64,000 nt of DNA from Candidatus Electrothrix communis (GTDB taxonomy: Bacteria > Desulfobacterota > Desulfobulbia > Desulfobulbales > Desulfobulbaceae): positions 496,001-560,000 of the forward strand of contig CP130629.1 in assembly GCA_030644725.1 (NCBI GenBank), read 5' to 3'. Each line of letters starts with the position of its first letter. Position 1 is the first letter of the stretch. A program made the translations under genes and the position numbers. Shown here in pieces: positions 17,949 to 27,970 of this stretch. Under the pieces are notes generated by a model. It saw only the letters and a list, made by a program, of their open reading frames with translations, did not search any database and was not told the origin of the DNA.

Positions 17949-18812
17949 ATGATCACAGAAGAAGATGAACAGGCCATGATTGAGCTAATTCGGGTCAGTA
18001 AGGTGTACCCCCCGGATATCCAAGCTCTCGCAGATATATCCCTGCGGATCAATAAGGGGGAAATCTGTTACCTCACCGGCATGAGCGGGGCCGGAAAAAC
18101 CACCCTCCTTCGTATGCTGTGCGGGATTGATACGCCGGATCGGGGCTATATTGAAGTTGCTGGCAAAGAACTCAATAAATTATCAGGTGCGGAAATGCAG
18201 GCCTTGCGTCGGAGTATTGGGGTGGCATACCAGGATTTTAAACTGCTGCCCGAAAAAACCGTGGCCCAGAATATTGCCTTTTCCATGGAAGTGGCCTACC
18301 GGAGCAGGTCGTTTATCCGGCAACGGACCAGTACCTTATTATCGCAGCTTCGCCTTTCAGATAAGGTGAATACCCGGGCCGGGAAGCTTTCTCGGGGAGA
18401 ACAGCAACGGGTGTCCATTGCCAGGGCCGTAGCTAATGATCCGGTGCTTATCCTTGCTGACGAGCCCACCGGTAATCTTGATACTGAGACCACTGAGTTG
18501 GTTATGGCTCTTTTTCATCATTATAACGAAAAAGGGACGACATTGCTTATCGCCACCCATGATCATTCCATTTATAATTATCCGGGCAGCAAAGTTGTCA
18601 CCATTGAACAGGGACGGATGCTTGTTGCCGGTGAGTCGAATGGTTCCGGCGAACCCGCTGAACCCACCGCATCGATCGATACGACAGGTACCGTAGCGCC
18701 CGACACCACTCTGAAGGCAGCCGAAAGCGGCCATCAGGACGATAAGCTCAGAGAACAGATTATCATCAACAGGGGTCTTGGGCATGTAAGGCGAAAAGGG
18801 GCGGCAGTATGA
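17949..18812 (+). CDS. ftsE: Cell-division ATP-binding protein FtsE
   Basis: FtsE is the ATPase of the FtsEX complex, which couples division to peptidoglycan hydrolase activation at the inner membrane. Motifs are Walker A GMSGAGKT, the Q-loop YQDFKLLP, the signature LSRGEQQRV, Walker [13 protein letters not shown] and the switch His in IATHD. The protein is longer than the usual 220 residues: a 60-residue hydrophilic tail rich in Thr, Ala and Gly follows the ABC core. The start is uncertain: ATG 17949, TTG 17940 (best spaced to GGGCGG) or ATG 17976, where family homology begins. The stop overlaps the ftsX start (ATGA). Confidence 0.93.
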   Translation: MITEEDEQAMIELIRVSKVYPPDIQALADISLRINKGEICYLTGMSGAGKTTLLRMLCGIDTPDRGYIEVAGKELNKLSGAEMQALRRSIGVAYQDFKLLPEKTVAQNIAFSMEVAYRSRSFIRQRTSTLLSQLRLSDKVNTRAGKLSRGEQQRVSIARAVANDPVLILADEPTGNLDTETTELVMALFHHYNEKGTTLLIATHDHSIYNYPGSKVVTIEQGRMLVAGESNGSGEPAEPTASIDTTGTVAPDTTLKAAESGHQDDKLREQIIINRGLGHVRRKGAAV

Positions 18813-19696
18813 AGTTTCTCTTTGCAGTTCTCAGTCAGACCAGGCGCAATCTTGTTGAGACCTGGCGCAGCCAGCTCCTTTCCCTGGTGACTATCACCCT
18901 GTCTGTCCTGATCTTCGCCTTTTTTTATTTGGTTTACATGAATGCCCTGCATGCCGGTGACCTCTTAAATAATGATCTCCGCCTGATTGTTTATCTGGAA
19001 GAGCAACCGGATCATTCTTTGCAAGAGGAATATCGCCATAAAATTGAAAAATTTGATCAGGTTGAAAGGATAGAGTTTGTTTCTCGCTTAGAGGCCTATG
19101 ATCGTTTTAAAGAACAACTGAATGAGAATCAGGATGTTTTACAGGAAATACCCCATGATTTTCTGCCTGCCTCCATTGAGATCTTTCCCAAGAGAAGCCT
19201 GGATACGCTGTCGCGGATAAAACTCTTTTCCGAATACTTGCAGTCTCTTCCGGGGGTGCTCAAGGTGCAGTATGGTCGGGAGTGGGTGGAGCGTTTTTAT
19301 TCCTTTATTCAGTTGCTCCGTATTATTGTCCTCCTTTCAGGTATGCTGCTCATCTTGACCACAACCTTTATGATGGGGCATTCTATTCGTCTGACCATGT
19401 TGACCCGAAAAAAAGAGCTGGAACTCTTGCGCCTGGTAGGTGCTTCGGATCATTACATCCGCTTCCCTTTTTTCCTAGAAGGTGCCATTCTTGGGGCCCT
19501 CGGGGCCGGGACCGGACTCGGGGCACTTTATCTCCTGTTTAGCTGGATTCAGCTTCGTTTCGGCGGACAGGCAATGCAAGGGATGTTCACCTTTAATTTT
19601 TTCAGCGGAACATCTGTTGGCATGATTGTTTTATTGGCTATACTCCTTTGTGCAGGGGGAAGTTTTACCTCAACCCGCAAGATTCTCAATCTGTGA
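18809..19696 (+). CDS. ftsX: Cell-division permease-like protein FtsX
   Basis: The 295-residue inner-membrane partner of FtsE shows the FtsX topology. It has an N-terminal helix (about 24-46) and a periplasmic domain with the family strand pattern DLRLIVYLEE, VERIEFVSRLEAY, PASIEIFPK and LPGVLKVQYGREWV. Three more helices follow (near 170-190, 220-245 and 268-285). The LTRKKELELLRLVGAS loop between membrane helices is the expected coupling surface for FtsE. It overlaps ftsE by 4 nt and ends 2 nt before envC, so the three are almost certainly one operon. Confidence 0.93.
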   Translation: MKFLFAVLSQTRRNLVETWRSQLLSLVTITLSVLIFAFFYLVYMNALHAGDLLNNDLRLIVYLEEQPDHSLQEEYRHKIEKFDQVERIEFVSRLEAYDRFKEQLNENQDVLQEIPHDFLPASIEIFPKRSLDTLSRIKLFSEYLQSLPGVLKVQYGREWVERFYSFIQLLRIIVLLSGMLLILTTTFMMGHSIRLTMLTRKKELELLRLVGASDHYIRFPFFLEGAILGALGAGTGLGALYLLFSWIQLRFGGQAMQGMFTFNFFSGTSVGMIVLLAILLCAGGSFTSTRKILNL

Positions 19697-19698
19697 GT

Positions 19699-20901
19699 AT
19701 GAATGTCTGCACATTACAGCGTCTTTTTTTGCTTCGCTTTTTTCTCCCGTTTCTCTGTGTTTTCCTTTGCCTGGGAGAGTGTTTGGGAGAGGCGGTCGAG
19801 TCAGATGAACAGAATAAGGTGAGGATCCATATCGGGGAGTTGCAGCATGATATCAAGGTCCAGCTTGATAAGATTCAGCAGACAAATGAGGCCGAGTACG
19901 AGATTCTTAATCAGCTGGATGCCATAAACCGTAAGCTTGCTCGGCAGAAGGAAAAAGCAACGGTTCTGCAACGACGATTAGCTGAACAAAAAAAAATATT
20001 ACAGGGGCTAAAGGAGAAGATTGAGCAGGCGGAAGAGAAGCGAAGCAGTCTTCAGGGGCATATGTTGAAGAGGCTCCGTTCCTTTTACATGATGGGGAAG
20101 CTCGGCATGCTCAATGTGACTTTTTCTAAGAGGGAGCTTCCTGAGCTGATGCTTTTTTCCGATTCATTTGATAATCTGGTTGCGTATGATAAAGATATTG
20201 TCGTGCAATACCGAGATGCCATGAGTGAATTGGAGCAGGCCGTGCTCTCGCGTGAACTAGAAAAATCATTACTTGAAGAGCTGGTTCGTCAGTCTGAAGA
20301 GGAACAACAGGTACTCTTTGTCCTGCGTGCAGAACAAAAGCAGTTGCTGGATGTGGTCAAGCAGGAAAAAAGCCTCTATCAGCTGGCTGTTGATGAGATG
20401 CACCAGGCTGAACAGGACTTACATAATGACTTGATGAGGCTCCGGATTGAGGAGAAGCTTGATAAGGAACAGGGGCTTCTCTTGGGAAAGGGAAGATTGT
20501 CCTCCCCTGTCACCGGTACAGTACTCTATCGTTTTGGAGACAATATCCAAAGCGGTTTGAGACAAGGGGATGCCATGAAGGGTATAACCGTTGCCATTGA
20601 ACCGGGAACCTCAGTGCATGCCGTGTACAGGGGCAAGGTCGTGTTTGCCGATTATAAACGCGGGTACGGCAATGCTGTTATTATTGATCACGGGGGGAAT
20701 TATTTTACCATTACAGCCCGTCTCGATGAAATTTTTATCCATAAGGGAGATAGGGTTGAACAGGACCAGGAGGTCGGTACGAGTGGCGATATTGCAACGC
20801 TTTATGACCCTGGCGTGTACTTTGAAATTCGACATGGCAATACGCCGCTGGACCCCTTGGAATGGCTTCGGATAGACAAAAGTTCGACAAATAAATTTTA
20901 G
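19699..20901 (+). CDS. envC: EnvC-type murein hydrolase activator
   Basis: The 400-residue protein has an N-terminal hydrophobic signal (LFLLRFFLPFLCVFLCLGECLG), a long periplasmic coiled coil (about 45-270) and a C-terminal LytM/M23 fold (about 285-390). The zinc-binding residues of active M23 peptidases appear lost: the first site reads MKGITVAIEPGTSV, without the HxxxD pattern, and the second reads VYFEIRHG in place of HxH. This is the EnvC condition, in which the domain activates amidases instead of cutting. Direct linkage to ftsEX supports that role. The ATG at 19699 starts 2 nt after the ftsX stop; longer frames overlap ftsX. Confidence 0.9.
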   Translation: MNVCTLQRLFLLRFFLPFLCVFLCLGECLGEAVESDEQNKVRIHIGELQHDIKVQLDKIQQTNEAEYEILNQLDAINRKLARQKEKATVLQRRLAEQKKILQGLKEKIEQAEEKRSSLQGHMLKRLRSFYMMGKLGMLNVTFSKRELPELMLFSDSFDNLVAYDKDIVVQYRDAMSELEQAVLSRELEKSLLEELVRQSEEEQQVLFVLRAEQKQLLDVVKQEKSLYQLAVDEMHQAEQDLHNDLMRLRIEEKLDKEQGLLLGKGRLSSPVTGTVLYRFGDNIQSGLRQGDAMKGITVAIEPGTSVHAVYRGKVVFADYKRGYGNAVIIDHGGNYFTITARLDEIFIHKGDRVEQDQEVGTSGDIATLYDPGVYFEIRHGNTPLDPLEWLRIDKSSTNKF

Positions 20902-20968
20902 CACCTTGGGTCGAATAGCTGGATGGGTGTTAATTTGTATAATTTTAATATGTTAATTTCAGGTTGAA

Positions 20969-20991
20969 GTGTTTTTTTGAACACGTTTTTT
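20969..20991 (+). terminator. Weak hairpin plus T-run after envC
   Basis: GTGTT and AACAC flank a T-rich loop and are followed by GTTTTTT, 67 nt after the envC stop. The stem is short, so read-through to the protease gene is likely. Confidence 0.35.
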
Positions 20992-21053
20992 GGAGCGGCT
21001 CATGATTTTTTGTTAGGGGCTTGGTGCATATTTATTTCATCTCCTTGATTTTT

Positions 21054-22382
21054 ATGAAAAGAAAATTTTTACAGCTCGTTCTGCTCTTGCTCTGCATCAT
21101 TTCTGCTTATCCGGTGTATTCCGAAACCGGGAAAGGGCAAAAGGAAGCAGAGACCTATCAACATCTTGAGACCTTTGCCAATGTGCTTGATCTCTTACAG
21201 AAGCATTATGTGGACAAGGTGGAGAATAGTGATGTCCTCCTAGGGGCTATCAATGGCATGCTGAGTTCGCTTGATCCCCACTCGTCATATATGTCACCGG
21301 AGGATTTTAAGGAGCTTCAGGAGGACACCAGAGGGAGCTTTAGCGGGATAGGTATTGAGGTGACGGTTCGTGACGGAGTGTTGACCGTTGTTTCGCCGAT
21401 TGCCGGTACTCCTGCTTATAAGCAGGGTGTGGAGGCCGGTGACCAGATTGTCAGGATCAACGATATATCCACCCGAGGTATGACCTTGCCGGATGCAGTG
21501 AAGATACTGCGTGGAAATCAAGGGGAAAAAGTTGCGATCACTATCAGGCGTGCTAGCCTCAATGAGCTGCTCGATATGGTATTTGTGCGTGATATTATAC
21601 CGAACCACTCCGTGATTGCGCAGAAACTTGGAGAGGGCTTTCATCGTATTCAGGTTACAAGTTTTCAGGCCACCACCACTCCTGATTTTAAGAAGGCCTT
21701 GCGCAAGGCGGCACAGGAAGGGGTGATTCAGGGGATTGTTCTTGATCTGCGTAATAATCCTGGAGGGTTGCTTGATCAGGCTGTGCAGCTTGCTGATGTT
21801 CTCCTTGAAAGTGGCGTTATCGTGACCACAAGAGGGCGTGAAAAAGAAAATGATATGCATTTCGAGGCACGACGCGGAAAAATTCGATATACCTTTCCGG
21901 TGGTTGTGCTGGTGAACGGAGGATCCGCCAGTGCTTCTGAAATTGTTGCGGGTGCCTTGCAAGATCATAAAAGGGCTTTAATTCTCGGCACAAGAACCTT
22001 TGGTAAAGGATCTGTACAGACAGTCGTTCCTCTGCCCAACGGAGCAGGTGTCCGGCTAACCACTGCTCGTTATTATACTCCGAGCGGGAGATCTATTCAG
22101 GCAACCGGGATTGTGCCGGATATGATTATTCCCTATGAGGAGAAAGAGATAACAGGACAGGGGAACGCCCCTCATACTCGCCTGCGAGAAGAAGACTTGC
22201 CGCATCATTTTGAAAATAGCGATGATACAGAGGTTGATAAGCAGGAGCAAAAAAAGAAGAAAAAACATCAGCCGGAAAATCTTTCCATAAATGAAGATTC
22301 TGCCCGGTTAGCAAAAGATAACCAGCTGCATGCTGCTCTATTTATTCTGAAAAATACGGTGGGTCCATTGCAGAAACCCTGA
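21054..22382 (+). CDS. S41 C-terminal processing protease (CtpA)
   Basis: The 442-residue periplasmic serine protease has a signal peptide (KRKFLQLVLLLLCIISAYPVYS), an N-terminal helical region with the family segment LDPHSSYMSPEDF, and a PDZ domain (GSFSGIGIEVTVRDG to EKVAITIRR). The S41 core follows, with catalytic Ser in GGSASASEI and Lys in FGKGSVQT. The highly basic C-terminal tail (KQEQKKKKKHQ) is unusual. CtpA proteases trim periplasmic proteins and tune peptidoglycan hydrolases, which fits the ftsEX-envC neighbours. The start is ATG 21054, which gives a normal signal peptide; TTG 21021 or GTG 21024 behind AGGGG are alternatives. Confidence 0.93.
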   Translation: MKRKFLQLVLLLLCIISAYPVYSETGKGQKEAETYQHLETFANVLDLLQKHYVDKVENSDVLLGAINGMLSSLDPHSSYMSPEDFKELQEDTRGSFSGIGIEVTVRDGVLTVVSPIAGTPAYKQGVEAGDQIVRINDISTRGMTLPDAVKILRGNQGEKVAITIRRASLNELLDMVFVRDIIPNHSVIAQKLGEGFHRIQVTSFQATTTPDFKKALRKAAQEGVIQGIVLDLRNNPGGLLDQAVQLADVLLESGVIVTTRGREKENDMHFEARRGKIRYTFPVVVLVNGGSASASEIVAGALQDHKRALILGTRTFGKGSVQTVVPLPNGAGVRLTTARYYTPSGRSIQATGIVPDMIIPYEEKEITGQGNAPHTRLREEDLPHHFENSDDTEVDKQEQKKKKKHQPENLSINEDSARLAKDNQLHAALFILKNTVGPLQKP

Positions 22383-22432
22383 GAAAGCTCAGCCGGGTAT
22401 GATCGTTTCTTTACTATGATCTCGGTTGTGAC

Positions 22433-22463
22433 TTGACAAAAAACTTTTTCTTGAATATATAAT
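22433..22463 (+). promoter_or_regulatory. Strong sigma-70 promoter before tRNA-Gly
   Basis: TTGACA at 22433-22438 is followed after 17 nt by TATATA (22456-22461), overlapping TATAAT at 22458-22463. It lies 100 nt upstream of the tRNA gene and is the best consensus match in the window. Confidence 0.75.
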
Positions 22464-22562
22464 CAGTTCTTAATGTGCTGATGTTAAGGGTCATCAAGAT
22501 GGACAGGGTGTATGGAAAATCCATGAGGTGGCGTTAATGCAGTGCTGGTAGCAGATGTGGGT

Positions 22563-22638
22563 GCGGGTGTAGCTCAGTTGGCAGAGTACAAGCTTCCCAA
22601 GCTTGGGGTCACGGGTTCGAACCCCGTTACCCGCTCCA
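22563..22638 (+). tRNA. tRNA-Gly (anticodon CCC)
   Basis: The cloverleaf is complete: acceptor GCGGGTG/TACCCGC, D-arm GCTC...GAGT, anticodon stem CAAGC/GCTTG with loop TTCCCAA giving anticodon CCC, T-arm ACGGG-TTCGAAC-CCCGT, discriminator T and an encoded CCA at 22636-22638. It reads GGG glycine codons. It stands just upstream of rimP, where Escherichia coli has metY, so a tRNA leads this operon here too. Confidence 0.93.
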
Positions 22639-22707
22639 TCAGTTACCTGGAGCATGTGTTGGCAGTAGATGTCAGCATAGCTTTTAACAGTTTCGGGATG
22701 TTGCGAA

Positions 22708-22731
22708 AGTGGGCTTTGCCCGCTTTTTTTT
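22708..22731 (+). terminator. Rho-independent terminator after tRNA-Gly
   Basis: AGTGGGC/GCCCGCT with a TTT loop is followed by a run of eight T. It lies 70 nt past the tRNA and could separate it from rimP or act as a partial attenuator of the operon. Confidence 0.75.
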
Positions 22732-22878
22732 ATTGTTTTGTCGGAGATATGCCCAGTTTTGATAATTTCGTCGATATAATAGGGACGAAGGGTGTAAAAG
22801 ACAATCAGGGTTGCTAAGCTTTGCGACCTCTGCCTCTGAGAAAACAAAATATTTTTATAGTCGTTGTGAAGGTGCTGT

Positions 22879-23346
22879 GTGGGTACGGATCGAGTAGTCA
22901 GAATAGTGGAGAATTTTGCCACCCCTCTTCTTGACGAGATGGGGTTAGAGCTGGTGGAAGTGCAGTTCAGGCAGGAATCCGGCTGGAAACTGCGACTGTT
23001 CATTGACCGGAATGAAGGGGTGAATGTTGACGACTGTGCCTCTGTCAGTAGACAGGTAGCAACCTATCTGGAAGTCGAAGACATAATAGAGCATGCGTAT
23101 ACCCTTGAGGTTTCATCGCCGGGAATAGAACGCCCGCTGAAACGTTTAGAGGATTTTGTTCGTTTTTCCGGGAAGAAGATCAGGGTGAAACTCAGTGAAC
23201 CTGTTGATGATCAGCATGTTTTTTGTGGTATCTTGACAGGTGTGGATGAAGAAAAAAATAGTATAACGTTGGCGGTGGACGGCTCCGACGCGAAACAGAT
23301 GGTGATCGACCTGAGAGCTGTTGCACGAGCACGTCTGAGCCTCTAA
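22879..23346 (+). CDS. rimP: Ribosome maturation factor RimP
   Basis: RimP is a 155-residue cytosolic factor needed for 30S subunit maturation. The N-terminal domain shows the family pattern PLLDEMGLELVEVQF, LRLFIDRNEGVNVDDC and YTLEVSSPGIERPL, followed by the C-terminal SH3-like part (IRVKLSEPVD, FCGILTGVDEE). It starts with GTG behind GAAGG. It is the first protein gene of the translation cluster, 55 nt before nusA. Confidence 0.95.
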   Translation: MGTDRVVRIVENFATPLLDEMGLELVEVQFRQESGWKLRLFIDRNEGVNVDDCASVSRQVATYLEVEDIIEHAYTLEVSSPGIERPLKRLEDFVRFSGKKIRVKLSEPVDDQHVFCGILTGVDEEKNSITLAVDGSDAKQMVIDLRAVARARLSL

Positions 23347-23401
23347 CGGCTCTGAATATCTGGCCTTACTATATGCAGCAAAGGTCGAAGGTGGAGAAGA
23401 A

Positions 23402-24961
23402 ATGATGTCTGGTGGGGAAAATTTAAAGCGTATACTTGATCAGATTTGTCGAGATAAGGGCATTGATCGTGCATTATTGGTGGATGCCATTGAGGAAGCT
23501 GTGCGATCCGCAGTGCGAAAAAAATTCGGCGGTCGACGTGATATAGAGGTGCAGTTCAACGATGAACTCGGTGAAATTGAGGCTTTTCAGTATCGTACAG
23601 TGGTTGACGATGTTTGGGATGAGGATACCGAAATTCATATTGACGACGCAAGAGTACTTGACCCGGATATCGAACTTGAGGATGATCTTGGTGAAAAGAT
23701 GGAGAACATTGCCGAGCTCGGTCGTATTGCAGCGCAGTCAGCCAAGCAGGTTATTATTCATCGTCTCAGGGATGCGGAAAGAGAAGTTGTTTTTGAGATG
23801 TTCCGAGATCGTGAAGGCTCTATAGTCAACGGTATTGTTCAGCGCTTTGAACGTGGGAAGATGGTCATAAATCTCGGTCGAACTGATGCTGTGTTGCCGC
23901 GTGAAGGGCAGATCCCCAAACGATCCTTTAAGCAGGGCGATCGGATTCGGGCCTATCTTCAGGAGGTTCGCCAGGAGTCCCGTGATTCCCAGTTGATCCT
24001 GAGTCGAACCTGTAATGAATTTCTTATCAAGCTGTTTGAGCTCGAAGTTCCTGAGATTGCAGAGGATATTGTTAAAATTATGGGTGCTGCCCGTGAACCG
24101 GGCTTTCGTGCAAAAATTGCCGTTACCTCAACAGAATCTGATGTTGATCCGGTTGGCGCCTGTGTGGGTATGAAAGGGGCAAGGGTCCAGAATGTGGTGC
24201 AGGAGCTTCAGGGCGAACGCATTGATATTGTACCCTGGAGCCCGGACCCGGCGAAATACGTCTACAATGCCCTGGCCCCGGCCGAAGTAAGTATGGTAAT
24301 CGTTGATGAAGATCAGCACTCCTTGCTGGTCGTTGTCCCAGATGACCAGCTGTCATTGGCTATAGGTCGGCAGGGACAGAACGTGCGACTTGCCTCGCGT
24401 CTATTGAGCTGGCGTATTGATGTGAAGAGTGAACAGCGCTATGAGAATCTCGGCAAGTCGGGATACAAGAGCCTGTTGGTCATTGACGGGGTTGATGAGG
24501 CAAAGGCGGACAAATTGGTTGCAGCTGACATCCATTCAGCAAGGGATTTTGCCGAAGCTGATATTGAAAGCATTATGCGATTTGTCGGTGTTAGTGAAGA
24601 TCAGGCTGCTGTTTTGAAACTCCAGGCTGCGGATATCCCCGTGACAGCAGACAGCCCTTTGGATGAAGCAGAACGTCTATTTTCCACACCGGTTGAGCAG
24701 GAAGAAGAAACCTCGGGTGACGAATTGGGCAATATGATCATTGATGACGAGTCTGCGCCTCAGCAGGCTGTCAATGAGGAAGGGAATTTCGAAGAAGCAA
24801 TGCCCGGGAATACGGTTGATCAGGATGATATGACTGGAAATATTCCGGAGCAACTTGTCGATGAGCAGGAGATGTTGCCCCCGCATGAGTCGTCTCTGCA
24901 CGAATCGTCTCCATCTGAGTCGTCACCGCACGACACAGTAGACGGTAACAGGCTGTCTTGA
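23402..24961 (+). CDS. nusA: Transcription elongation/termination factor NusA
   Basis: NusA binds RNA polymerase and nascent RNA to control pausing, termination and antitermination. The 519-residue protein has the N-terminal polymerase-binding domain (1 to about 125), an S1 domain (GSIVNGIVQRFERGKMVINLG), two KH domains (CVGMKGARVQNVVQEL and AIGRQGQNVRLASRLL) and C-terminal helix-hairpin-helix repeats (GVDEAKADKLVAA, GVSEDQAAVL). The last 75 residues are an acidic, low-complexity tail ending in repeated HESS/PHES-type motifs, which is unusual for NusA. GGAG precedes the ATG. YlxR and infB follow closely. Confidence 0.96.
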   Translation: MMSGGENLKRILDQICRDKGIDRALLVDAIEEAVRSAVRKKFGGRRDIEVQFNDELGEIEAFQYRTVVDDVWDEDTEIHIDDARVLDPDIELEDDLGEKMENIAELGRIAAQSAKQVIIHRLRDAEREVVFEMFRDREGSIVNGIVQRFERGKMVINLGRTDAVLPREGQIPKRSFKQGDRIRAYLQEVRQESRDSQLILSRTCNEFLIKLFELEVPEIAEDIVKIMGAAREPGFRAKIAVTSTESDVDPVGACVGMKGARVQNVVQELQGERIDIVPWSPDPAKYVYNALAPAEVSMVIVDEDQHSLLVVVPDDQLSLAIGRQGQNVRLASRLLSWRIDVKSEQRYENLGKSGYKSLLVIDGVDEAKADKLVAADIHSARDFAEADIESIMRFVGVSEDQAAVLKLQAADIPVTADSPLDEAERLFSTPVEQEEETSGDELGNMIIDDESAPQQAVNEEGNFEEAMPGNTVDQDDMTGNIPEQLVDEQEMLPPHESSLHESSPSESSPHDTVDGNRLS

Positions 24962-24976
24962 GGTTGTAAGAACGAG

Positions 24977-25198
24977 GTGAAGAAAAGGCATATCCCGATT
25001 CGTACCTGTAAAGGATGCGGTCGGAAGGCCGAGAAAAATGAGCTTGTTCGCTTGGTATGGTGTGAGGGCGCCTTGCAGGAGGATTTGGACGGCATAATGT
25101 CCGGTCGGGGGGTGTACAGCTGCAAAGATGAGCAGTGCAGGAATCGGCTGGCAAAGAAGAAAAAAATGCTGAGGCGAGCATTTCGCCTTCATGGATAA
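24977..25198 (+). CDS. ylxR: YlxR (DUF448) nucleic-acid-binding protein
   Basis: The 73-residue protein has the YlxR signature [23 protein letters not shown] and [12 protein letters not shown], with two CxxC-like pairs and a very basic C-terminus ([13 protein letters not shown]). YlxR proteins bind RNA and lie between nusA and infB in many bacteria, as here. It starts with GTG 15 nt after nusA; AACGAGG is the ribosome site. Confidence 0.9.
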   Translation: MKKRHIPIRTCKGCGRKAEKNELVRLVWCEGALQEDLDGIMSGRGVYSCKDEQCRNRLAKKKKMLRRAFRLHG

Positions 25199-25262
25199 CT
25201 TAACGTGTAACTTAGAACTTGAGTTAACGCAATACCAAGAGAAAAGGTTACGGGAGTACTTG

Positions 25263-27932
25263 ATGAGCAGAGTCCGCATTTACGAACTGGCAAAGGAAGC
25301 CGGTCTCAAAAGCAAAGAGCTGGCAGATAAATTGATAGATATGGGATATCCTGTCAAGAGCCTCAGTTCTACGGTTGACGACGATATGGCTGCCGATATC
25401 CGCCGTAAAGTGTTGGGCAAGGCAACTGCTGAAGTTACCGAAAAGCCGATAGGGATGAAAAAACAAAAAGCTGTGGTACAAAAAAATAAAAATGCAACAG
25501 TGGTACGACGTCGTTCAAAAGCGTTGAAAGATGAGATTGCCAAAAAGGCTGAAGAGAAAGAGCAGGACGGTAAAGATAAGGTGAGAGCTGCATTGAAAGA
25601 TGAGGTGTCCGCGACAGCAGATACGGTATCGGAAGCGGAGCGTCTTGATCAAGAGCAACCTGTGAAAAAGGCAGGGGAAGCTGTTGCAGAAGGCGATAGA
25701 GAAGGGGCGAAGACTGCCACTTCAGAAGCAGCAGCACAGGGGGGCAGCGAGGAGAATGTCGGAAATAAGGCTCCGATTAAACAGGAGCCGAAGCGTGCCA
25801 AAGGACTTGCAAAGATTGTTGGCCGGGTAGAGCTGAATCTCAAAGATACAGAGAAGCCCGCACCCCGTCGTAATGCTCCTCGACCGAGCAGAGGGGGGAG
25901 AAAGGGTGGGCAAGCCGCTCCGTCCCCGGCAGCCCAGAATCCGACGCCAGCTGCAGGGCGCGGAAAGGACCGCAAGAAAACCAAGCGCGTTGTCGAGATA
26001 GAGACAACTCCTGATAAGGCTAAAAAGCCAGGTAAAACAGCCCGAAAGGGGCGTCAGCGAGTTGATTTTTCCGGCGGTGGCGGCGGCGATTATAATCAGT
26101 CGTACAGGGGGCGGAGGAAAAAAGACAAACGCCGTAAAAGTAAGGTTTCTTCCACGCCGGTGACAGAGAGTAAGGCTATTAAAAGACGGATTAAAGTCTT
26201 TGAAAGCATCAATGTCGGTGATCTCGCAAAACGGATGGGTATCAAGGCCAATGAGGTCATTGCAAAATTGATGGGGCTTGGCGTGATGGCCACCCTCAAT
26301 CAGTCCCTTGATCTGGATACAGCAACCTTGGTGGCAGCGGATTTCGGCTATGAGGTTGAGCAGGCCATGACTGAAGAGCTGGGGATCGAGGCTCTGCAGC
26401 AAGAGGAAAAAGGTGGAGAGAGACACCCGCGTTTTCCTGTGGTCACTGTTATGGGTCATGTTGATCACGGTAAGACATCTATTCTGGATGCTATCCGGAG
26501 AACAGATGTTGCCGAGGGAGAAGCTGGTGGTATTACCCAGCACATCGGTGCCTATCATGTGCAAGCCCCGTCTGGAGATATTACCTTTGTTGATACACCC
26601 GGCCATGCTGCTTTTACGGAAATGCGTTCCCGTGGTGCCAAGGTTACGGACATCGTGGTGCTTGTTGTTGCGGCTGATGATGGGGTTATGAATCAGACCA
26701 AGGAAGCCATTGCCCATGCCAAGGCGGCCGAGGTGCCCATTGTCGTGGCAATTAATAAGATTGATAAGGATAATGCCGACCCGGCACGTGTTATTCGTGA
26801 GCTGGGTGATTTTGGACTGATTCCCGAGGATTGGGGTGGGGATACGATCTTCTGCGAGACCTCGGCCAAGAAAGGCCTTGGTATTGAAGAGTTACTGGAG
26901 AATGTTCAGTTGCAGGCCGAAGTTCTTGAATTGACAGCTGACTCGAATCGGAAGGCCAAAGGAACGGTGATCGAGGCGCAATTGCATAAGGGCAGAGGCT
27001 CTGTTGCAACGGTCCTGGTGCAGGAGGGAACCCTGCGCACTGGTGAGTATTTTATTGCCGGACAATACAGCGGCAAGGTACGCTCGCTGATTAATGATCG
27101 CGGTGAACTGGTTGACGAGGCAGGTCCTTCTCTTCCTGTTGAGGTTCAGGGATTATCCGGTGTGCCACAGGCTGGTGACGAGTTCCTGGTGGTTACGGAT
27201 GAGAAAATGGCGAAATCGGTCTCCGATGTCCGTCAGCTCAAAGTTCGTGAATCGGAATTGGCCTCTGTATCTAAGGTTTCATTGGATAATCTGTTTGAAA
27301 AAATGGCTGAGCAGGAGATGAAGGAATTGCGTGTTATTCTTCGTTCCGATGTTCAGGGAACATTGCAGGCCTTTGGTCAGGCAGCGGCAAAATTATCCAC
27401 CGATGTTATCCGGGTGCGGGTGCTCCATGAAGGAACCGGTGCTGTCACGGAAAATGACATTCATCTTGCTTCAGCATCTGATGCGATTATCATCGGCTTC
27501 AATGTCCGTCCTGCGGTCAAGGTCAAGGAGCTTGCTGAGCAGGAACATGTTGATATTCGCACCTATGATGTTATCTACCATGCCTTGGAAGATATTGAAA
27601 AGGCTATGGTGGGCATGCTGGAACCAGAATATGTGGAACGCGTCATCGGAACCGCCGAGGTCAGAGATACCTTCTCCGTGCCCAAGATAGGTACCATTGC
27701 CGGTTGTTTTATTATTGACGGCAAGATCGAACGCAATGCAGGTATTCGGGTTCTTCGTGATTCAGTGGTTATATTTACTGGAGTCATTGATTCGCTCAGG
27801 CGTTTCAAAGACGATGTCAAAGAAGTCGCCACCGGCTACGAGTGCGGAATCGGAGTGGAAAATTATAACGATATCAAAATCGGCGATACCCTTGAGGCCT
27901 TTCTTATGGATGAGGTCGAGGCAACTCTGTAA
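25263..27932 (+). CDS. infB: Translation initiation factor IF-2
   Basis: IF-2 is the GTPase that brings initiator tRNA to the 30S subunit. It has 889 residues. The start is ATG 25263 ([20 protein letters not shown]), supported by GGGAG; the longer frame from 25191 overlaps ylxR and lacks family similarity. The N-terminus has a small IF2N helical domain and then a long Lys/Ala/Glu linker to about 320. A second IF2N domain ([19 protein letters not shown]) leads to the G domain ([27 protein letters not shown]), and the C-terminal domains bind fMet-tRNA. The 66-nt gap from ylxR implies one transcript. Confidence 0.97.
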   Translation: MSRVRIYELAKEAGLKSKELADKLIDMGYPVKSLSSTVDDDMAADIRRKVLGKATAEVTEKPIGMKKQKAVVQKNKNATVVRRRSKALKDEIAKKAEEKEQDGKDKVRAALKDEVSATADTVSEAERLDQEQPVKKAGEAVAEGDREGAKTATSEAAAQGGSEENVGNKAPIKQEPKRAKGLAKIVGRVELNLKDTEKPAPRRNAPRPSRGGRKGGQAAPSPAAQNPTPAAGRGKDRKKTKRVVEIETTPDKAKKPGKTARKGRQRVDFSGGGGGDYNQSYRGRRKKDKRRKSKVSSTPVTESKAIKRRIKVFESINVGDLAKRMGIKANEVIAKLMGLGVMATLNQSLDLDTATLVAADFGYEVEQAMTEELGIEALQQEEKGGERHPRFPVVTVMGHVDHGKTSILDAIRRTDVAEGEAGGITQHIGAYHVQAPSGDITFVDTPGHAAFTEMRSRGAKVTDIVVLVVAADDGVMNQTKEAIAHAKAAEVPIVVAINKIDKDNADPARVIRELGDFGLIPEDWGGDTIFCETSAKKGLGIEELLENVQLQAEVLELTADSNRKAKGTVIEAQLHKGRGSVATVLVQEGTLRTGEYFIAGQYSGKVRSLINDRGELVDEAGPSLPVEVQGLSGVPQAGDEFLVVTDEKMAKSVSDVRQLKVRESELASVSKVSLDNLFEKMAEQEMKELRVILRSDVQGTLQAFGQAAAKLSTDVIRVRVLHEGTGAVTENDIHLASASDAIIIGFNVRPAVKVKELAEQEHVDIRTYDVIYHALEDIEKAMVGMLEPEYVERVIGTAEVRDTFSVPKIGTIAGCFIIDGKIERNAGIRVLRDSVVIFTGVIDSLRRFKDDVKEVATGYECGIGVENYNDIKIGDTLEAFLMDEVEATL

Positions 27933-27970
27933 TCTGGCAACGGGCCGGGAAAGATTTTAAGGCGGAACTC

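Noticed and set aside
22494-23003. 169-codon minus-strand open frame over the tRNA and rimP start
   Set aside because: It overlaps the tRNA-Gly gene antisense and has no recognisable family features.
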